Assembly (NCBI GenBank): GCA_034509755.1
Contig: CM067546.1
Coordinates: forward strand, 13,108,970 to 13,172,969
Direction: 5' to 3'
Length of the DNA: 64,000 bases
Source: Anisodus tanguticus
Taxonomy: Eukaryota; Streptophyta; Magnoliopsida; Solanales; Solanaceae
The notes under the pieces were generated by a model. That model had not been told where the DNA came from. It saw only the letters and a list, made by a program, of their open reading frames with translations, and made no database searches. A program made the translations under genes and the position numbers. Of the stretch, positions 36,627 to 47,410 are shown piece after piece (position 1 is the first letter of the stretch; each line of letters starts with the position of its first letter).

Positions 36627-37726
36627 TTTATATGGGTTGAAGCAAGCTCTGTGAGCGTGGAATAGTCGTATCAACAAGTATTTTCAAAAAATGAGTTTAC
36701 TCGTTGTGTCCATGAATATTCTCTTTACATTATATTCCATACAAATGGAAATATTCTGCTTGTTTGTCTTTACGTTGATGATCTTATTCTGACGGGTAAT
36801 AACCCGAGCTTCTTTGAAGCTTTCAAGAAAGCTATGTATTTGTAGTTCTAGATGACAGACATAGGTCTCATGTCATAGTACTTGGGTCTAGAAGTGACAC
36901 AAATGGAGGAAGGCATCTTCATATCTCAAGAAAGCTATACAAAAGAAGTTTTGAAGAAGTTGAACATATTCGATTGCAACCCCATGAACACCCCAATGGA
37001 GAGTAAACAAATTTGTCAAAGCTTGATGGTGGAGAAAAATGGACTCCACTTTTTTCAAAAGTCTTGTGGGAAGTTTAAGGTACTTGACCTGCACGAGGCC
37101 AGATATAATCTTTGAAGTTGGAGTAGTAAGTGCCTTCATGGAAGCCCCTACCACCACTCACTTGAAGGTCGCTAGAAGAATTTTTCGTTACCTAAAAGGT
37201 AAGATAGACCTAGAGCTATTTTATTCTTCTTCTAATGACTTTAACCTTGTGGGATTTTGTGATAGTGATTATGCGGATGATATTGATAATAGAAAAAACA
37301 TAACTGATTTTGTGTTTTTCTTGGGTAATTGTGTTATTTCTTGGAGTTTAAAGAAATAATCAATTGTTACTCTCTTGACTTGTGAATCAGAATATAAGGC
37401 GGCAACTTCATGTACATGTCATGTTATTTGGCTAAGAAGATTGTTGAAGGAGCTCAATTTTCCACAAATTGAAGCAATGATGATTTGTGTTGACCAAAAC
37501 TTTGCACAAGCACTTTTCAAGAATCCGGTGTATCGTGATTGAAGCAAGCATATAGACACAAGGTATCACTTCATCAGAGAATGTATTGCCAAGAATGAGG
37601 TAGAACTCATGTGAAATCGCACAATCAAATTTCATACATCTTTACAAGGTCTATCAAATTTTAAGATTTCCAGAGATTGAGATCAACGTTTGGAATGAAA
37701 AATAAAAAATAAAATTAAGGGGGAGA
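36627..37726 (+). pseudogene. Copia-A RT end and RNase H, first duplicate
   Basis: The reading order is LYGLKQAL near 36630, the RT palm region in broken frames near 36760-36800 (FVDDLIL-type coding), then YLGLEVTQMEEGIFISQESY near 36878. RT ends with SLVGSLRYLTCTRPDIIFEVG near 37060. RNase H reads VGFCDSDYADDIDNRKNITD near 37250, CESEYKAATS near 37381 and VDQNFAQALFKNPVY near 37490. A single-base deletion near 37033 and a TAG near 36843 are absent from the second copy, so both arose after duplication. Confidence 0.8.
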
Positions 37727-37921
37727 TTTTTGGGGTCCATGTCCATCACATGTGCCATGATCTAAGGGAGAACGTTTTTCTCTTTTTGGAAATTTCAAAA
37801 GGTTATCTAAAGCAATGTTTGGAAGCTAGCCACATTTGTTGAAATTGACAACTGGCCAATAAATGCAAGGACGAAAAAGTGTACTTGCTAGGGTCATTGA
37901 TTATGTAAGCAAGGGGTACAC
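37727..37921 (+). repeat. Copia-A 3' LTR, proximal part (first duplicate)
   Basis: It follows the purine tract AAGGGGGAGA near 37717. The LTR start is probably TTTTTGGGGTCC or the TGGGG within it. It ends at TACAC (37917-37921), the target-site duplication of Copia-B. The exact start is uncertain by a few bases. Confidence 0.6.
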
Positions 37922-38823
37922 TGTTGGAAATTTGCCTTTGGCGGGAGTTGCGTCCGACCAACTTTAACGGCTTAAAAACTAGTGTTCCGCATGTTGGAGA
38001 ATTCGGTTCTTCACACATGCATAATCTACTAAGTACGTAGATGATCGTGGGGCCATGGATTGTCAAATTTCGTTGAGTAATGAAAGAGATATTGGTCTAC
38101 GAAGTGAGGTGTTTAAAGCATGGAAACGTGTGGTATTGAGATCAATTCTCCCTCATCGGTGGAGGAATAAAGGATTGTTTTGTTTATAAGTCTCAAAGTT
38201 GGCTTGGGGTTTGGGACCCCAAGGGGTATCCCATGTGTTTAAAAGAGGGAGGACCTAGATGTGCTTCGGTTCGAGGAAAGTCCACACCCCCGCCGACGCA
38301 GTCCGCCCGTCCCGTCCGGTCCGGTCGTGGATCCCGTCCACTTTGGTTCAAATTCACCATTTATTTTGGTGAATTACTACCTCCATTATTGCCATTACTT
38401 GGCCAGTAATGGTAGTAATGTGGGCAGTTCATGAGCCTCTTCTCCAACTATATAAAGCACCATTTGTCACCATTGTTGAGATACACTTAACACACAAACA
38501 TAAACGAATTCAGTCTTCCTAAAACTTCCAGCATCATTTCATTACTCAAAATTCTTCACGATAACAGTTGAGTTTCCTTTGCTCATTTGTTCACTTGTTG
38601 TTTTATCTTGGGAGACAATTGTCCAGGACGTAGAAAGGATACATACGGGGCAATATTGTCTTAAAGACAGAGTGCAAACACTTGACTCAGCATACCACAA
38701 ACAGTTCCAGTTTATTCTTCAACTTCTTTGTAATTTCAGTTTTGTTGTTGAATTGTAATTTCAGTTCTTGTAAGACCTAGCAGTTACTAGTAATTTCCAT
38801 TTTCTGCATCTTTGTAACCAACA
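37922..38823 (+). repeat. Copia-B 5' LTR, internally deleted
   Basis: It runs TGTTGGAAATTTG to TTTGTAACCAACA, 902 bp, with TGTTGG / CCAACA inverted ends. Compared with the full solo copy (46258-47405, 1148 bp) it lacks about 245 bp, including the three 29-bp repeats; the gap is bridged by GGATCCCGTCCACTTTGG near 38331-38348. No canonical Met-tRNA primer site follows the LTR end. Confidence 0.85.
38448..38457 (+). promoter_or_regulatory. TATA box of Copia-B LTR
   Basis: CTATATAAAG lies 527 bp into the LTR, after a TAATGGTAGTAATG block, and is repeated as CTATATAAAG near 46997 in the solo LTR. It is a good plant TATA context; the start site would be near 38485. Confidence 0.5.
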
Positions 38824-38861
38824 AGTTTAAGACAATATTTGCTTACTGTAACTGCTGCAAC

Positions 38862-39851
38862 ATGGCTGGAAACATAACTGATTCTGTTGCTACTACTGCT
38901 GCCACTCAAGGCAACAATGCTGCCTTCCCCGCTATTGCCGCTACTGGCCAAGGTAGCAACTCTCCTGCCTTCACTGCTTCTACCGCTACTGTTCAAGGCA
39001 GCAACTCCGCTGCCTTCCCGACTGTTGCTGCTCCACCTTCTGCCTCCCACCATGATCGCCCTGAAAAATTCATGGGCTCAAACTTTAAGAGATGGCAGTA
39101 AAAGATGTTGTTCTACTTGACAGTTATGGGCATGGCCCGGTTCCTAACGGAAAATCCTCCACAAGCTGGAGATGAAATGGACTCTTCGCCTAATGAAACG
39201 GATGAAGGGGGCCTTGGTATCCATGTCATTAGCAGCATGAAGATGGTTCTTGATACGTGGAATCATAGCGATTTCATGTATAAGAATTACATACTGAACT
39301 GCTTGGTAGACCCTCTCTACACGGTCTATTGCACCGTTGGCAACGCCAAAGAGCTGTGGGAAAAACTGCAAAAGAAGTACAACGCACAAGATGCGGGTAC
39401 TAAGAAGTTCATTGTTTGGAAATTTCTAAAATTCCAAATGGTGGATAGTAAGACAGTGATGTCCCAAGTCCAGAAATACCAAATGATTTTACATCACTTG
39501 GATTTGAAAGGAATGAAACCAAATGAGCAGTTTTGGTTGCATCGCTGATTGACAAGTTACCTCGTTCGTGGAATGAGTTACTTGAAACTCAAGACAAAGG
39601 AGATGACATTTGAAGAGCTTGTTATCAAACTTCAAATCCAGGAAGATAACAAGAAGGCCTTTCCAAGGGGTAAACAACCTGCTGAGGCAAAGGCAAATAT
39701 GGCTGAGGCCAAAGGGAACTCAAGCAAAAAGCGGAAGTTCCAGCAAGACGGCAAGGCCCACACAACGGAGATGTTCAGAGGTAACTGTCACCACTGTGGG
39801 AAACCTGGTCATAAGATCAAGGAATGCCGTAAGCTCAAGACTGAGCAATAA
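38862..39851 (+). pseudogene. Copia-B gag, broken by stops
   Basis: ATG at 38862 opens a Thr/Ala/Ser-rich start with repeated GSN and AAFP units, then HDRPEKFMGSNFKRWQ. A stop at 39099 interrupts the capsid domain, which continues as MLFYLTVMGMARFLTE, LNCLVDPLYTVY, ELWEKLQKKYNAQDAGTKKF and VQKYQMILHHL. A second stop falls at 39546 and the frame resumes at MTFEELVIKLQIQE. The nucleocapsid knuckle CHHCGKPGHKIKEC (CX2CX4HX4C) lies near 39790-39830. A stop at 39849 closes this part. The length of about 330 residues with stops read through is normal for copia gag. Confidence 0.85.
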
Positions 39852-41281
39852 CAGAAAGCCAAGGCTAAAGGCAAGGCGCATGCTAACGTCGTCAAGGACA
39901 CGCTCCTGGATGACATGATTGAGGATTTCTCAGCAGTGGTGCTAGAAGCCAACCTGGTTGAGAATCCGATGCAGTGATGGATGGACACAAGTGCTACCAG
40001 ACATATCTGTTCCAATAAAGATGCCTTCTCCACGTACACACCAGTCACCGACAAGAAGTTCATGGGCAACAACGCTTCGTCTGACGTCTTTGCCGGGGTA
40101 GGAAAGGTGGTCCTGAAGATGACTTCCGGAAATGAGCTCACTCTGAAGGAAGTGATGCACGTCCCATAGATTAGAAGAAATTTAATTTCTGGACCTTTAT
40201 TGGTTAATGCTGGTTTTAGGCTAGTGTTTGAATCCAATAAGTTTGTACTCACTAAGAATGGTACTTTTGTGGGGAGAGGCTTCGTCTGTGAAGGCCTCTT
40301 CAAAGTAAATGCCATGTATGTAATGCGTCCAAGTAATAAACTTGAACCTTCTTCTTATTTGCTTGAGTCTTCTAATTTATGGCATCATAGATTAGGACAC
40401 ATTAACTACAAGTCTATCCAAAGGCTGGTAAAGATGGAGTTGTTGCCGTCTATTGACGTAAACCCTCAACATAAGTGTGAGGTGTGCGTAGAGGCAAAAT
40501 TCTCCAAGCTTCCTTTTCGATCCGTCGAAAGGAATACCGCTCCTCTAGAACTTATTCACACAGATATATGTGATTTGAAGTTCGCACAAACTAGAGGGGG
40601 AAACAAGTACTTTGTGACATTCATTGATGATAACACAAGGTATTGTTACCTTTACTTGTTGAAAAGTAAGGATGAAGCCTTTGAAGCGTTCCGAAGTTAC
40701 AAAGCAGAAGTTGAGAACCAACTAAGCCTACGGATTAAATCCATACGTAGCGATAGAGGGGGAGAATACGTAGCGCCATTTGAGGAATACTGTGCCCAAA
40801 AAGGCATTGTTCATCAAACGATGGCTCCATACTCACCTCAATCAAACGGTGTGGCGGAACGTAAGAACCGCACATTGAAGGAAATGATGAATGCCTTGCT
40901 CATCAATTCTAGTCTTCCCCAAAACAATAGGGAGAAGCCGTCCTTACCGCTAATACGATTCTTCACAGAGTCCCACATAAGGGTAAGGACAAAACTCCAT
41001 ATGAATCATGGAAGGGAAAGAAACCCACCTACAAATATTTTAAGGTGTGGGGTTGTTTGGCAAAGGTTGAAGTACCCAAGCAAAATCAGGTCAAGATTGG
41101 GCCTAAGACTATAGATTGCATATTCATCGGATATGCAAATAACAGTAGTGCTTATTGCTTCTTAGTGCATAAGTTAGATATTCCAGATATCAACCAGGGT
41201 ACAATAATGGAATCAAGGAATGCTCTATTCTTTGAAGGTACCTTTCCTAGAAAGGAAAAAGACATAACCTCTCGCAAATAA
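39852..41281 (+). pseudogene. Copia-B protease and integrase, broken
   Basis: Protease is marked by [17 protein letters not shown] near 39979; the usual DTGA active site has become DTSA. A stop at 40168 follows VMHVP. The frame 40200-41114 carries the zinc region (WHHRLGHINYKS, CEVCVEAKFSK) and the core: HTDICDL (first D), RSDRGGEY (second D) and SPQSNGVAERKNRTLKE (E). Core residues are all present. A frameshift near 40920 disrupts the end; the last part is seen in frame from 41045 (GCLAKVEVPKQNQVKIGP, CIFIGYANNSSAYCFLV). Confidence 0.85.
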
Positions 41282-43035
41282 AGTTATGAACAAAGCTCTC
41301 AAAAATTGGGAGTCGTCGACGGCCCGAATCTAGATGATTCAGATCTAGCGGATCTCAAGGTGGCTGAACATTCGGAATCTAGTGTTCCAGATTCTCAGAA
41401 CTTGGAGACTCCAGAGATGGATCTAATGCGAATTAAAATGGCCAGGAAGGATAAATCCTTCGATCCTAACTTTATAGCTTATATGGTTAATAATGAACCA
41501 AGGACAATTGCTAAGGCGTTGTCAACTCCAGAAGCACCGCTCTGGAAATAAGCTATTGAGAGTGAAATAAGCTCCATTCTGCATAACCATACTTGGGAGT
41601 TGGTTGATCTTCCTCCGGGAAACAAACTGTTGGGTTGTAAATGGATACTCCAACGGAAATATAAAGCAGATGGGTCTATAGATAAGTACAAGGCCAGGTT
41701 GGTAGTCAAGGGCTATCGGCAAACAAAAGGTTTTGACTACTTTGACACATACTCCCCGGTATCCCGGATGATATCCATACGGGTATTCATTGCGATCGCA
41801 GCTTTGCATGACCTTGAAATATATCAAATGGATGTCAAGACAGCCTTCCTAAACGGTGACTTGGAAGAAGAAATTTATAAGGACCACCCCGAGGGGTATG
41901 TGGTTCAAGGGCAAAAGAAGAAAGTCTATCGACTTGTCAAATCTCTGTACGGGTTGAAACAACCCACGAAGCAATGGCACAAAAAATTGATAGTACTCTA
42001 CTATCGAAGGGTTTCGCCATTAATGAATATGATAAATGTGTTTACACGAAAGGTAACTCTGACTCATTTGTTATGATATACATGTATGTAGATGACATGT
42101 TGATCACAAGAAGTAGTCCTAGGGTAATCTTAGAGAGTAAGAACATGTTGACATAATGCTCCCACATGAAGGATATGGGTATAGCATATGTCATCTTAGG
42201 GATAAAAATCTCTAAGACGTCTGACGGACTGGTCTTATCTCAATCTCACTACATCGAGGATGTTTTGAGAAAGTTTAGGATGTTAGACAGTTCACCGATA
42301 AAGTCACCAATGGATACAAATCAAAATCTTGATAAAAATCTTGGTGCACCCGTATACTAGGAGCGATATGCACAGGTGATTGGTAGTTTGATGTATATAA
42401 CAAACTGCACCCGACCTGATATTGTTTATGCAGTCAATAAGTTGGCTAGGTTCACCCATAATCTGAGTGATGATCACTGGAAGGCGTTGAATCGAGTATT
42501 ACAATACTTGAAATACACGTTAACTTTTGGGTTACATTATTCGAGATATCCAGTTGTATTAGAGGGGTACAGTGTTGCAAACTGGATATCTGATTTAGAG
42601 AACACCAAGTCCACCAGTGGGTATGTATTTACAATTGGTGGTGGGGCTGTGTCTTGGAAATCCTCTAAGAAAACTTGCATCGCCCGATCCACAATGGAAT
42701 CGGAGTTTATCGCTTTAGACAAAGTAAGAGAAGAAGCTGAGTGGCTTCATGACTTCTTAGAGGATGTTCCGTGTTGGAACAAACCCGTACCTTCGGTAAT
42801 GATCCACTGCGACAGTCAGTCGGCTCTAGGAAGGGCACGGAATGCTATGTACAATGGCAAGTCTCGTCATATTCGGCGGAGGCATAAGACCGTTAGGCAG
42901 CTGATCACCACGGGTATAATATCCATTGATTACATTAAGTCAAAGGATAATATAGCAGATCCATTGACAAAGGGCTTACCCAAGTATCAGATGGTCTGCC
43001 TGTCTAGGGGAATGGGCTTAAAACCCAAAGAATAA
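41282..43035 (+). pseudogene. Copia-B reverse transcriptase and RNase H, broken
   Basis: A linker (41306-41551) ends in ALSTPEAPLWK and a stop. RT follows: LLGCKWILQRKYKADGSI, YKARLVVKGYRQTKGFDY, TYSPVSRM, YQMDVKTAFLNGDLEEEIY and SLYGLKQPTKQW. After a frameshift near 42000 the catalytic YVDD appears at 42084-42095. MGIAYVILGIKISKTSDGL leads to the stop at 42358. The last frame (42376-43035) contains [20 protein letters not shown] and RNase [31 protein letters not shown] and [13 protein letters not shown], ending in a natural stop. Confidence 0.85.
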
Positions 43036-43667
43036 GGACCAATACGGTGGTAACCCAACCTTACTAACTGGAGATACCAGTAATTTGGTTCAATGGGAAA
43101 ACTAAGCTGTAAAGGTTCAGTTGATCGCTTTAGTGGAAGCATGAGCACTTCGGATAGTGATTTCTGTAAAGAAACACCCAATCCAAAGTCGTTCCCGCGA
43201 TAGACGTTAAGTGCTATCTGTTGTATGGGTAAAGGTTAAGTTTTCAAAACCTTTAATGATCCTCAATAGTGAGGTTAGGTTTGGGAAACTTTTAATGGTT
43301 CCTAACACTTGTGAAGTGTGGTATAGCAGGATACCTTAAAGGAGACCACTTATTTAAGTGCGAGGATGGGTCGCCTCAAATGAACGCACTTAAGAATCCA
43401 AGAAGTTGTCCATGGCCACAATGGACAAAACATTACGAAGAAGAGAGTAAGGGAATTTGTTGTGTTGGTACTGTTGACTTGGCTTACACTAAACACTGAT
43501 GGTTCAAGACATCACGTTCACGGCGCAGTAAGTAAGTCTGATGGTATTTAACTATGGAAGGTTCAAAGCTGAAGCTACCTTTCCTTATGCAACATCGGTC
43601 CGCTGAAATATTGCTGGAAATGAAAAGGCACCATGTGAGTGCGCCAAAATCTCTTTCAAGAGGGGAT
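43036..43667 (+). other. Copia-B 3' untranslated interior and polypurine tract
   Basis: About 630 bp between the RNase H stop and the LTR have no credible frame. A short near-duplicate (AAACCTTTAATGATCCTCAA / AAACTTTTAATGGTTCCTAA) lies near 43250 and 43290. The purine tract CAAGAGGGGAT at 43657-43667 abuts the 3' LTR. Confidence 0.6.
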
Positions 43668-44187
43668 TGTTGGAAATTTACCTTTGGCGGGAGTTGCATC
43701 CGACCAATTTTAACGGCTTAAACACTAGTGTTCCGCATGTTGGAGAATCCGGTTCTTCACACATGCATAATGTACTAAGTACATAGATGACCGTAGGGCC
43801 AAGGATCGTCAAATTTCGTTGAGAAATGAAAGAGATATTGGTCTACGAAGTGAGGTGTTTGAAGAATGGAAAAGTGTGGTATTGAGATCAATTATCCCTC
43901 ATCGGTAGAAGAAGAAAGAATTGTTTTGTTTATAAGTCTCAAAGTTGGCTTGGAATTTAGGACCCCAAGGGGTATCCCATGTGTTTAAAGGAGGGAGGAC
44001 GTAGATGTGCTCCGGTTTGAGGAAAGCCCACACGTGCGCCGTCGCCGCCCGCCCGTCCTGTCCCGTCCGGTCATGGGCTGTGCTTCTTCTGATATTATCT
44101 TTTGGACCAGAATTCTTTCATATGTACAGTTTGGACCAGAAATCCTTCATATGTACAGTTTGGACCATAATTCTTTCATATGTACAG
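43668..44187 (+). repeat. Copia-B 3' LTR, first 520 bp
   Basis: It starts TGTTGGAAATTTACC and matches the full LTR copy until the end of three 29-bp repeats (TTTGGACCAGAATTCTTTCA, then TATGTACAG) at 44101-44187. Then, after TTTGGT, it becomes large-solo-LTR sequence. The loss of the rest is explained by the tandem duplication junction. Confidence 0.85.
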
Positions 44188-44952
44188 TTTGGTAGAATTG
44201 ACTTTTCCAAAGCGGTCATGCTTTGGTGGAAAATAGGCCACCGAGGCGAAATCACTTAATATTCCAGAAGTGCGCTGGGGCGGAAACAACTCCACAGATG
44301 TGTCATCGCCTTTGCGAGAACACATCTGCAGAAGTGAAAAACTCAACAACGCATAGGACATGTGTCTGCGAGACAACCTCCATAGAGGCGGACACGCAGA
44401 AGCGGCCAGAGAGTCGTTGGTGCGTACACCAGAAACCAGCAACATCTAGACTTAGTCAATTCTCCACCAAACAACCGAAATGCCCCCAGGACCCCGAATA
44501 CAAACCAAATATGCTACCCTAAGGTAAATGGTGCTATAAACTCGCTTGTGCACTCAGATTTCTCATACAACCGAGTTAAGACATACTTCTCTATAAAATC
44601 ACCCAAAACATCCAAATATCATAATTTTTAAAAATAAAGCCATAAGGTACATTCGAATGTCTTAGAAAGTGAATCAATGACTCAACTAAGTCATAAATGA
44701 CCCTCCGGAACTACCAAAAGTGATGAAACCCAAAAACGAACCAAAGTACTCAAACGTCAATAATCGGTCAACATTTTTCCACTTATTTAACTTAAAATCT
44801 TCTAATTTCCTCAAAATCAATCAAGACTCACCCGACCACCTCAAGAAATGCTCCAACCATCCTCCCAAGTTGAAGACACTCTAACGGTGCTAGAGGAAGG
44901 GTCAATAGGGGTAAAAACGTAAAATGCCTAAACGATCAAACGGATCATTACA
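44188..44952 (-). mobile_element. Partial copy of the large solo LTR
   Basis: It repeats 35857-36621 with few changes, ending (minus-strand start TGTAATGATCC) at 44952, next to AAAGC. It is a passenger in the tandem duplication and not a separate insertion. The frames 44176-44522 are LTR sequence. Confidence 0.85.
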
Positions 44953-46063
44953 AAAGCTTTATATGGGTTGAAGCAAGCTCTGTGAGCGTGGAATAGTCGT
45001 ATCAACAAGTATTTTTCAAAAAATGAGTTTACTCGTTGTGTCCATGAATATTCTCTTTACATTAAATTCCATACAAATGAAATATTCTGCTTGTTAGTCT
45101 TTATGTTGATGATCTTATTCTGACGGGTAATAACCCGAGCTTCTTTGAAGCTTTCAAGAAAGCTATGTATTTGGAGTTCTAGATGACAGACATAGGTCTC
45201 ATGTCATATTACTTGGGTCTAGAAGTGACACAAATGGAGGAAGGCATCTTCATATCTCAAGAAAGCTATACAAAAGAAGTTTTGAAGAAGTTGAACATAT
45301 TCGATTGCAACCCCATGAACACCCCAATGGAGAGTAAACAAATTTGTCAAAGCTTGATGGTGGAGAAAAAGTGGACTCCACTTTTTTCAAAAGTCTTGTG
45401 GGAAGTTTAAGGTACTTGACCTGCACGAGGCCAGATATAATCTTTGTAGTTGGAGTAGTAAGTGCCTTCATGGAAGCCCCTACCACCACTCACTTGAAGG
45501 TCTCTAGAAGAATTTTTCGTTACCTAAAAGGTAAGATAGACCTCGAGCTGTTTTATTCTTCTTCTAATGACTTTAACCTTGTGGGATTTTGTGATAGTGA
45601 TTATGCGGGAGATATTGATAATAGAAAAAGCACAACTGATTTTGTGTTTTTCTTGGGTAATTGTGTTATTTCTTGGAGTTTAAAGAAATAATCAATTGTT
45701 ACTCTCTTGACTTGTGAATCAGAATATAAGGCGGCAACTTCATGTACATGTCATGTTATTTGGCTAAGAATATTGTTGAAGGAGCTCAATTTTCCTCAAA
45801 TTGAAGCAATGATGATTTGTGTTGACCATAAATTTGCACAAACACTTTTCAAGAATCCGGTGTATCATGATTGAAGCAAGCATATAGACACAAGGTATCA
45901 CTTCATCAGAGAATGTATTGCCAAGAAGGAGGTAGAACTCAAGTATGTGAAATCGCACAATCAAATTTCAGACATCTTTACAAGGTCTATCAAATTTTAA
46001 GATTTCCAGAGATTGAGATCAAGGTTTGGAATGAAAAATAAAAAATAAAATTAAGGGGGAGAT
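44953..46063 (+). pseudogene. Copia-A RT end and RNase H, second duplicate
   Basis: It is nearly identical to 36622-37726 but in better condition. MSYYLGLEVTQMEEGIF is open from 45183, and one frame (45344-45691) joins the RT end (SLVGSLRYLTCTRPDIIFVVG) to RNase H (VGFCDSDYAGDIDNRKSTTD, FLGNCVISWSLKK). The GDID and KSTT residues match the copia consensus, whereas the first copy has DDID and KNIT. Stops still prevent function. Confidence 0.8.
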
Positions 46064-46257
46064 TTTTGGGGTCCATGTCCATCACATGTGCCATGATTTA
46101 AGGGAGAACGTTTTTCTCTTTTTGGAAATTTCAAAAGGTGATCTGAAGCAATGTTTGGAAGCTAGCCACATTTGTTGAAATTAACAATTGGCCAATAAAC
46201 GCAAGGACGAAAAAGTGTACTTGCTAGGGTCATTGATTATGTAAGCAAGGGGTACAC
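46064..46257 (+). repeat. Copia-A 3' LTR, proximal part (second duplicate)
   Basis: It follows the purine tract AAGGGGGAGA near 46053 and ends with TACAC at 46253-46257. It is the second copy of 37727-37921, with a handful of substitutions. Confidence 0.6.
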
Positions 46258-47405
46258 TATTGGAAATTTGCCTTTGGCGGGAGTTGCGTCCGACCAACTT
46301 TAATGGCTTAAACACTAGTGTTCCGCATGTTGGAGAATTCGGTTCTTCACACATGCATAATCTACTAAGTACGTAGATTACCGTAGGGCCAAGGATCGTT
46401 AAATTTCGTTGAGAAATGAAAGAGATATTGGTCTACGAAGTGAGGTGTTTAAAGCATGGAAAAGTGTGGTATTGAGATCAATTCTCCCTCATCGGTGGAG
46501 GAAGAAATAATTGTTTATTTATAAGTCTCAAAATTGGCTTGGGGTTTGGGACACCGAGGGGTATCCCATGTGTTTAAAGGAGGGAGGACCTAGATGTGCT
46601 TCGATTCGAAGAAATCCCACACGCGCGCCGCCGCCGCCCGCCCGTCCCGTCCGGTCGTGGGCTGTGGGTTGTGCTTCTTCTGATATTATCTTTTTGGACC
46701 AGAATTATTTCATATGTACAGTTTGGACCAGAACTCCTTCATATGTACAGTTTGGACCAGAATTCTTTCATATGTACAGTTTGGTCCCTGAAGTTTCAAG
46801 AAAGTCAGATTTGACAGAGAACAGAACGTCAACAGCACTCAATTCAGTCATTTATTTTTGCTGAATTACTCTTCCTAAATGCCATCTGTTGCACATCAAA
46901 TTCACCATTTATTTTGGTGAATTACTACCTCCATTATTGCCATTACTTGGCCAGTAATGGTAGTAATGTGGGCAGTTCATGAGCCTCTTCTCCAACTATA
47001 TAAAGAACTCTTTGTCACCATTGTTGAGCTACACTTAATACACAAACAGAAACGAATTCAGTCTTCCTAAAACTTCCAGCATCATTTCATTACTCAAAAT
47101 TCTTCACGGTAACACTTGAGTTTCCTTTGCTCATTTGTTCATTTGCTGTTTATCTTGAGAGACAATTGTCCAGGAAGTAGAAAGGATACATACGGGGCAA
47201 TATTTTCTTAAAGACAGAGTGCAAACACTCGACTCAGCATACCACAAACAGTTCCAGTTTATTCTTCAACTTCTTTGTAATTTCAGTTTTGTTGTTGAAT
47301 TGTAATTTCAGTTCTTGTAAGACCTAGCAGTTACTAGTAATTTCAGTTCTTGTAAGACCTAGCAGTTACTAGTAATTTCCATTTCCTGCATCTTTGTAAC
47401 CAACA
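46258..47405 (+). mobile_element. Copia-B solo LTR (full length)
   Basis: It runs TATTGGAAATTTG to TTTGTAACCAACA, 1148 bp, flanked on both sides by TACAC (46253-46257 and 47406-47410). Three 29-bp repeats occupy about 46693-46779. A TATA box CTATATAAAG lies near 46997. A 36-bp block ending in CAGTTACTAGTAATTTC is duplicated near 47305-47376. A lone LTR with an intact target-site duplication is the hallmark of LTR-LTR recombination. Confidence 0.9.
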
Positions 47406-47410
47406 TACAC

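Larger units (their letters stand above)
35857..44187 (+). repeat. Tandem duplication, first unit (8.3 kb)
   Basis: This unit holds 765 bp of the large solo LTR, the Copia-A RT/RNase H end, part of the Copia-A LTR and Copia-B up to the middle of its 3' LTR. At 44188 the sequence jumps back to the start of the unit. The two copies of 35857-37921 and 44188-46257 differ at only about 1 percent where I compared them, so the duplication is recent compared with the elements. The junction shares TTTGGT with both parents. Confidence 0.85.
37922..44187 (+). mobile_element. Copia-B: Ty1/copia element in Copia-A LTR
   Basis: It has a 5' LTR (37922-38823), gag, protease, integrase, RT and RNase H in copia order, a purine tract and a 3' LTR that is cut at 44187 by the duplication junction. 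TACAC before it (37917-37921) recurs after the solo LTR copy at 47406-47410, giving the original 5-bp target-site duplication. Stops and at least two frameshifts make it inactive, but it is younger than its host. The copia lineage within the family was not settled. Confidence 0.85.
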
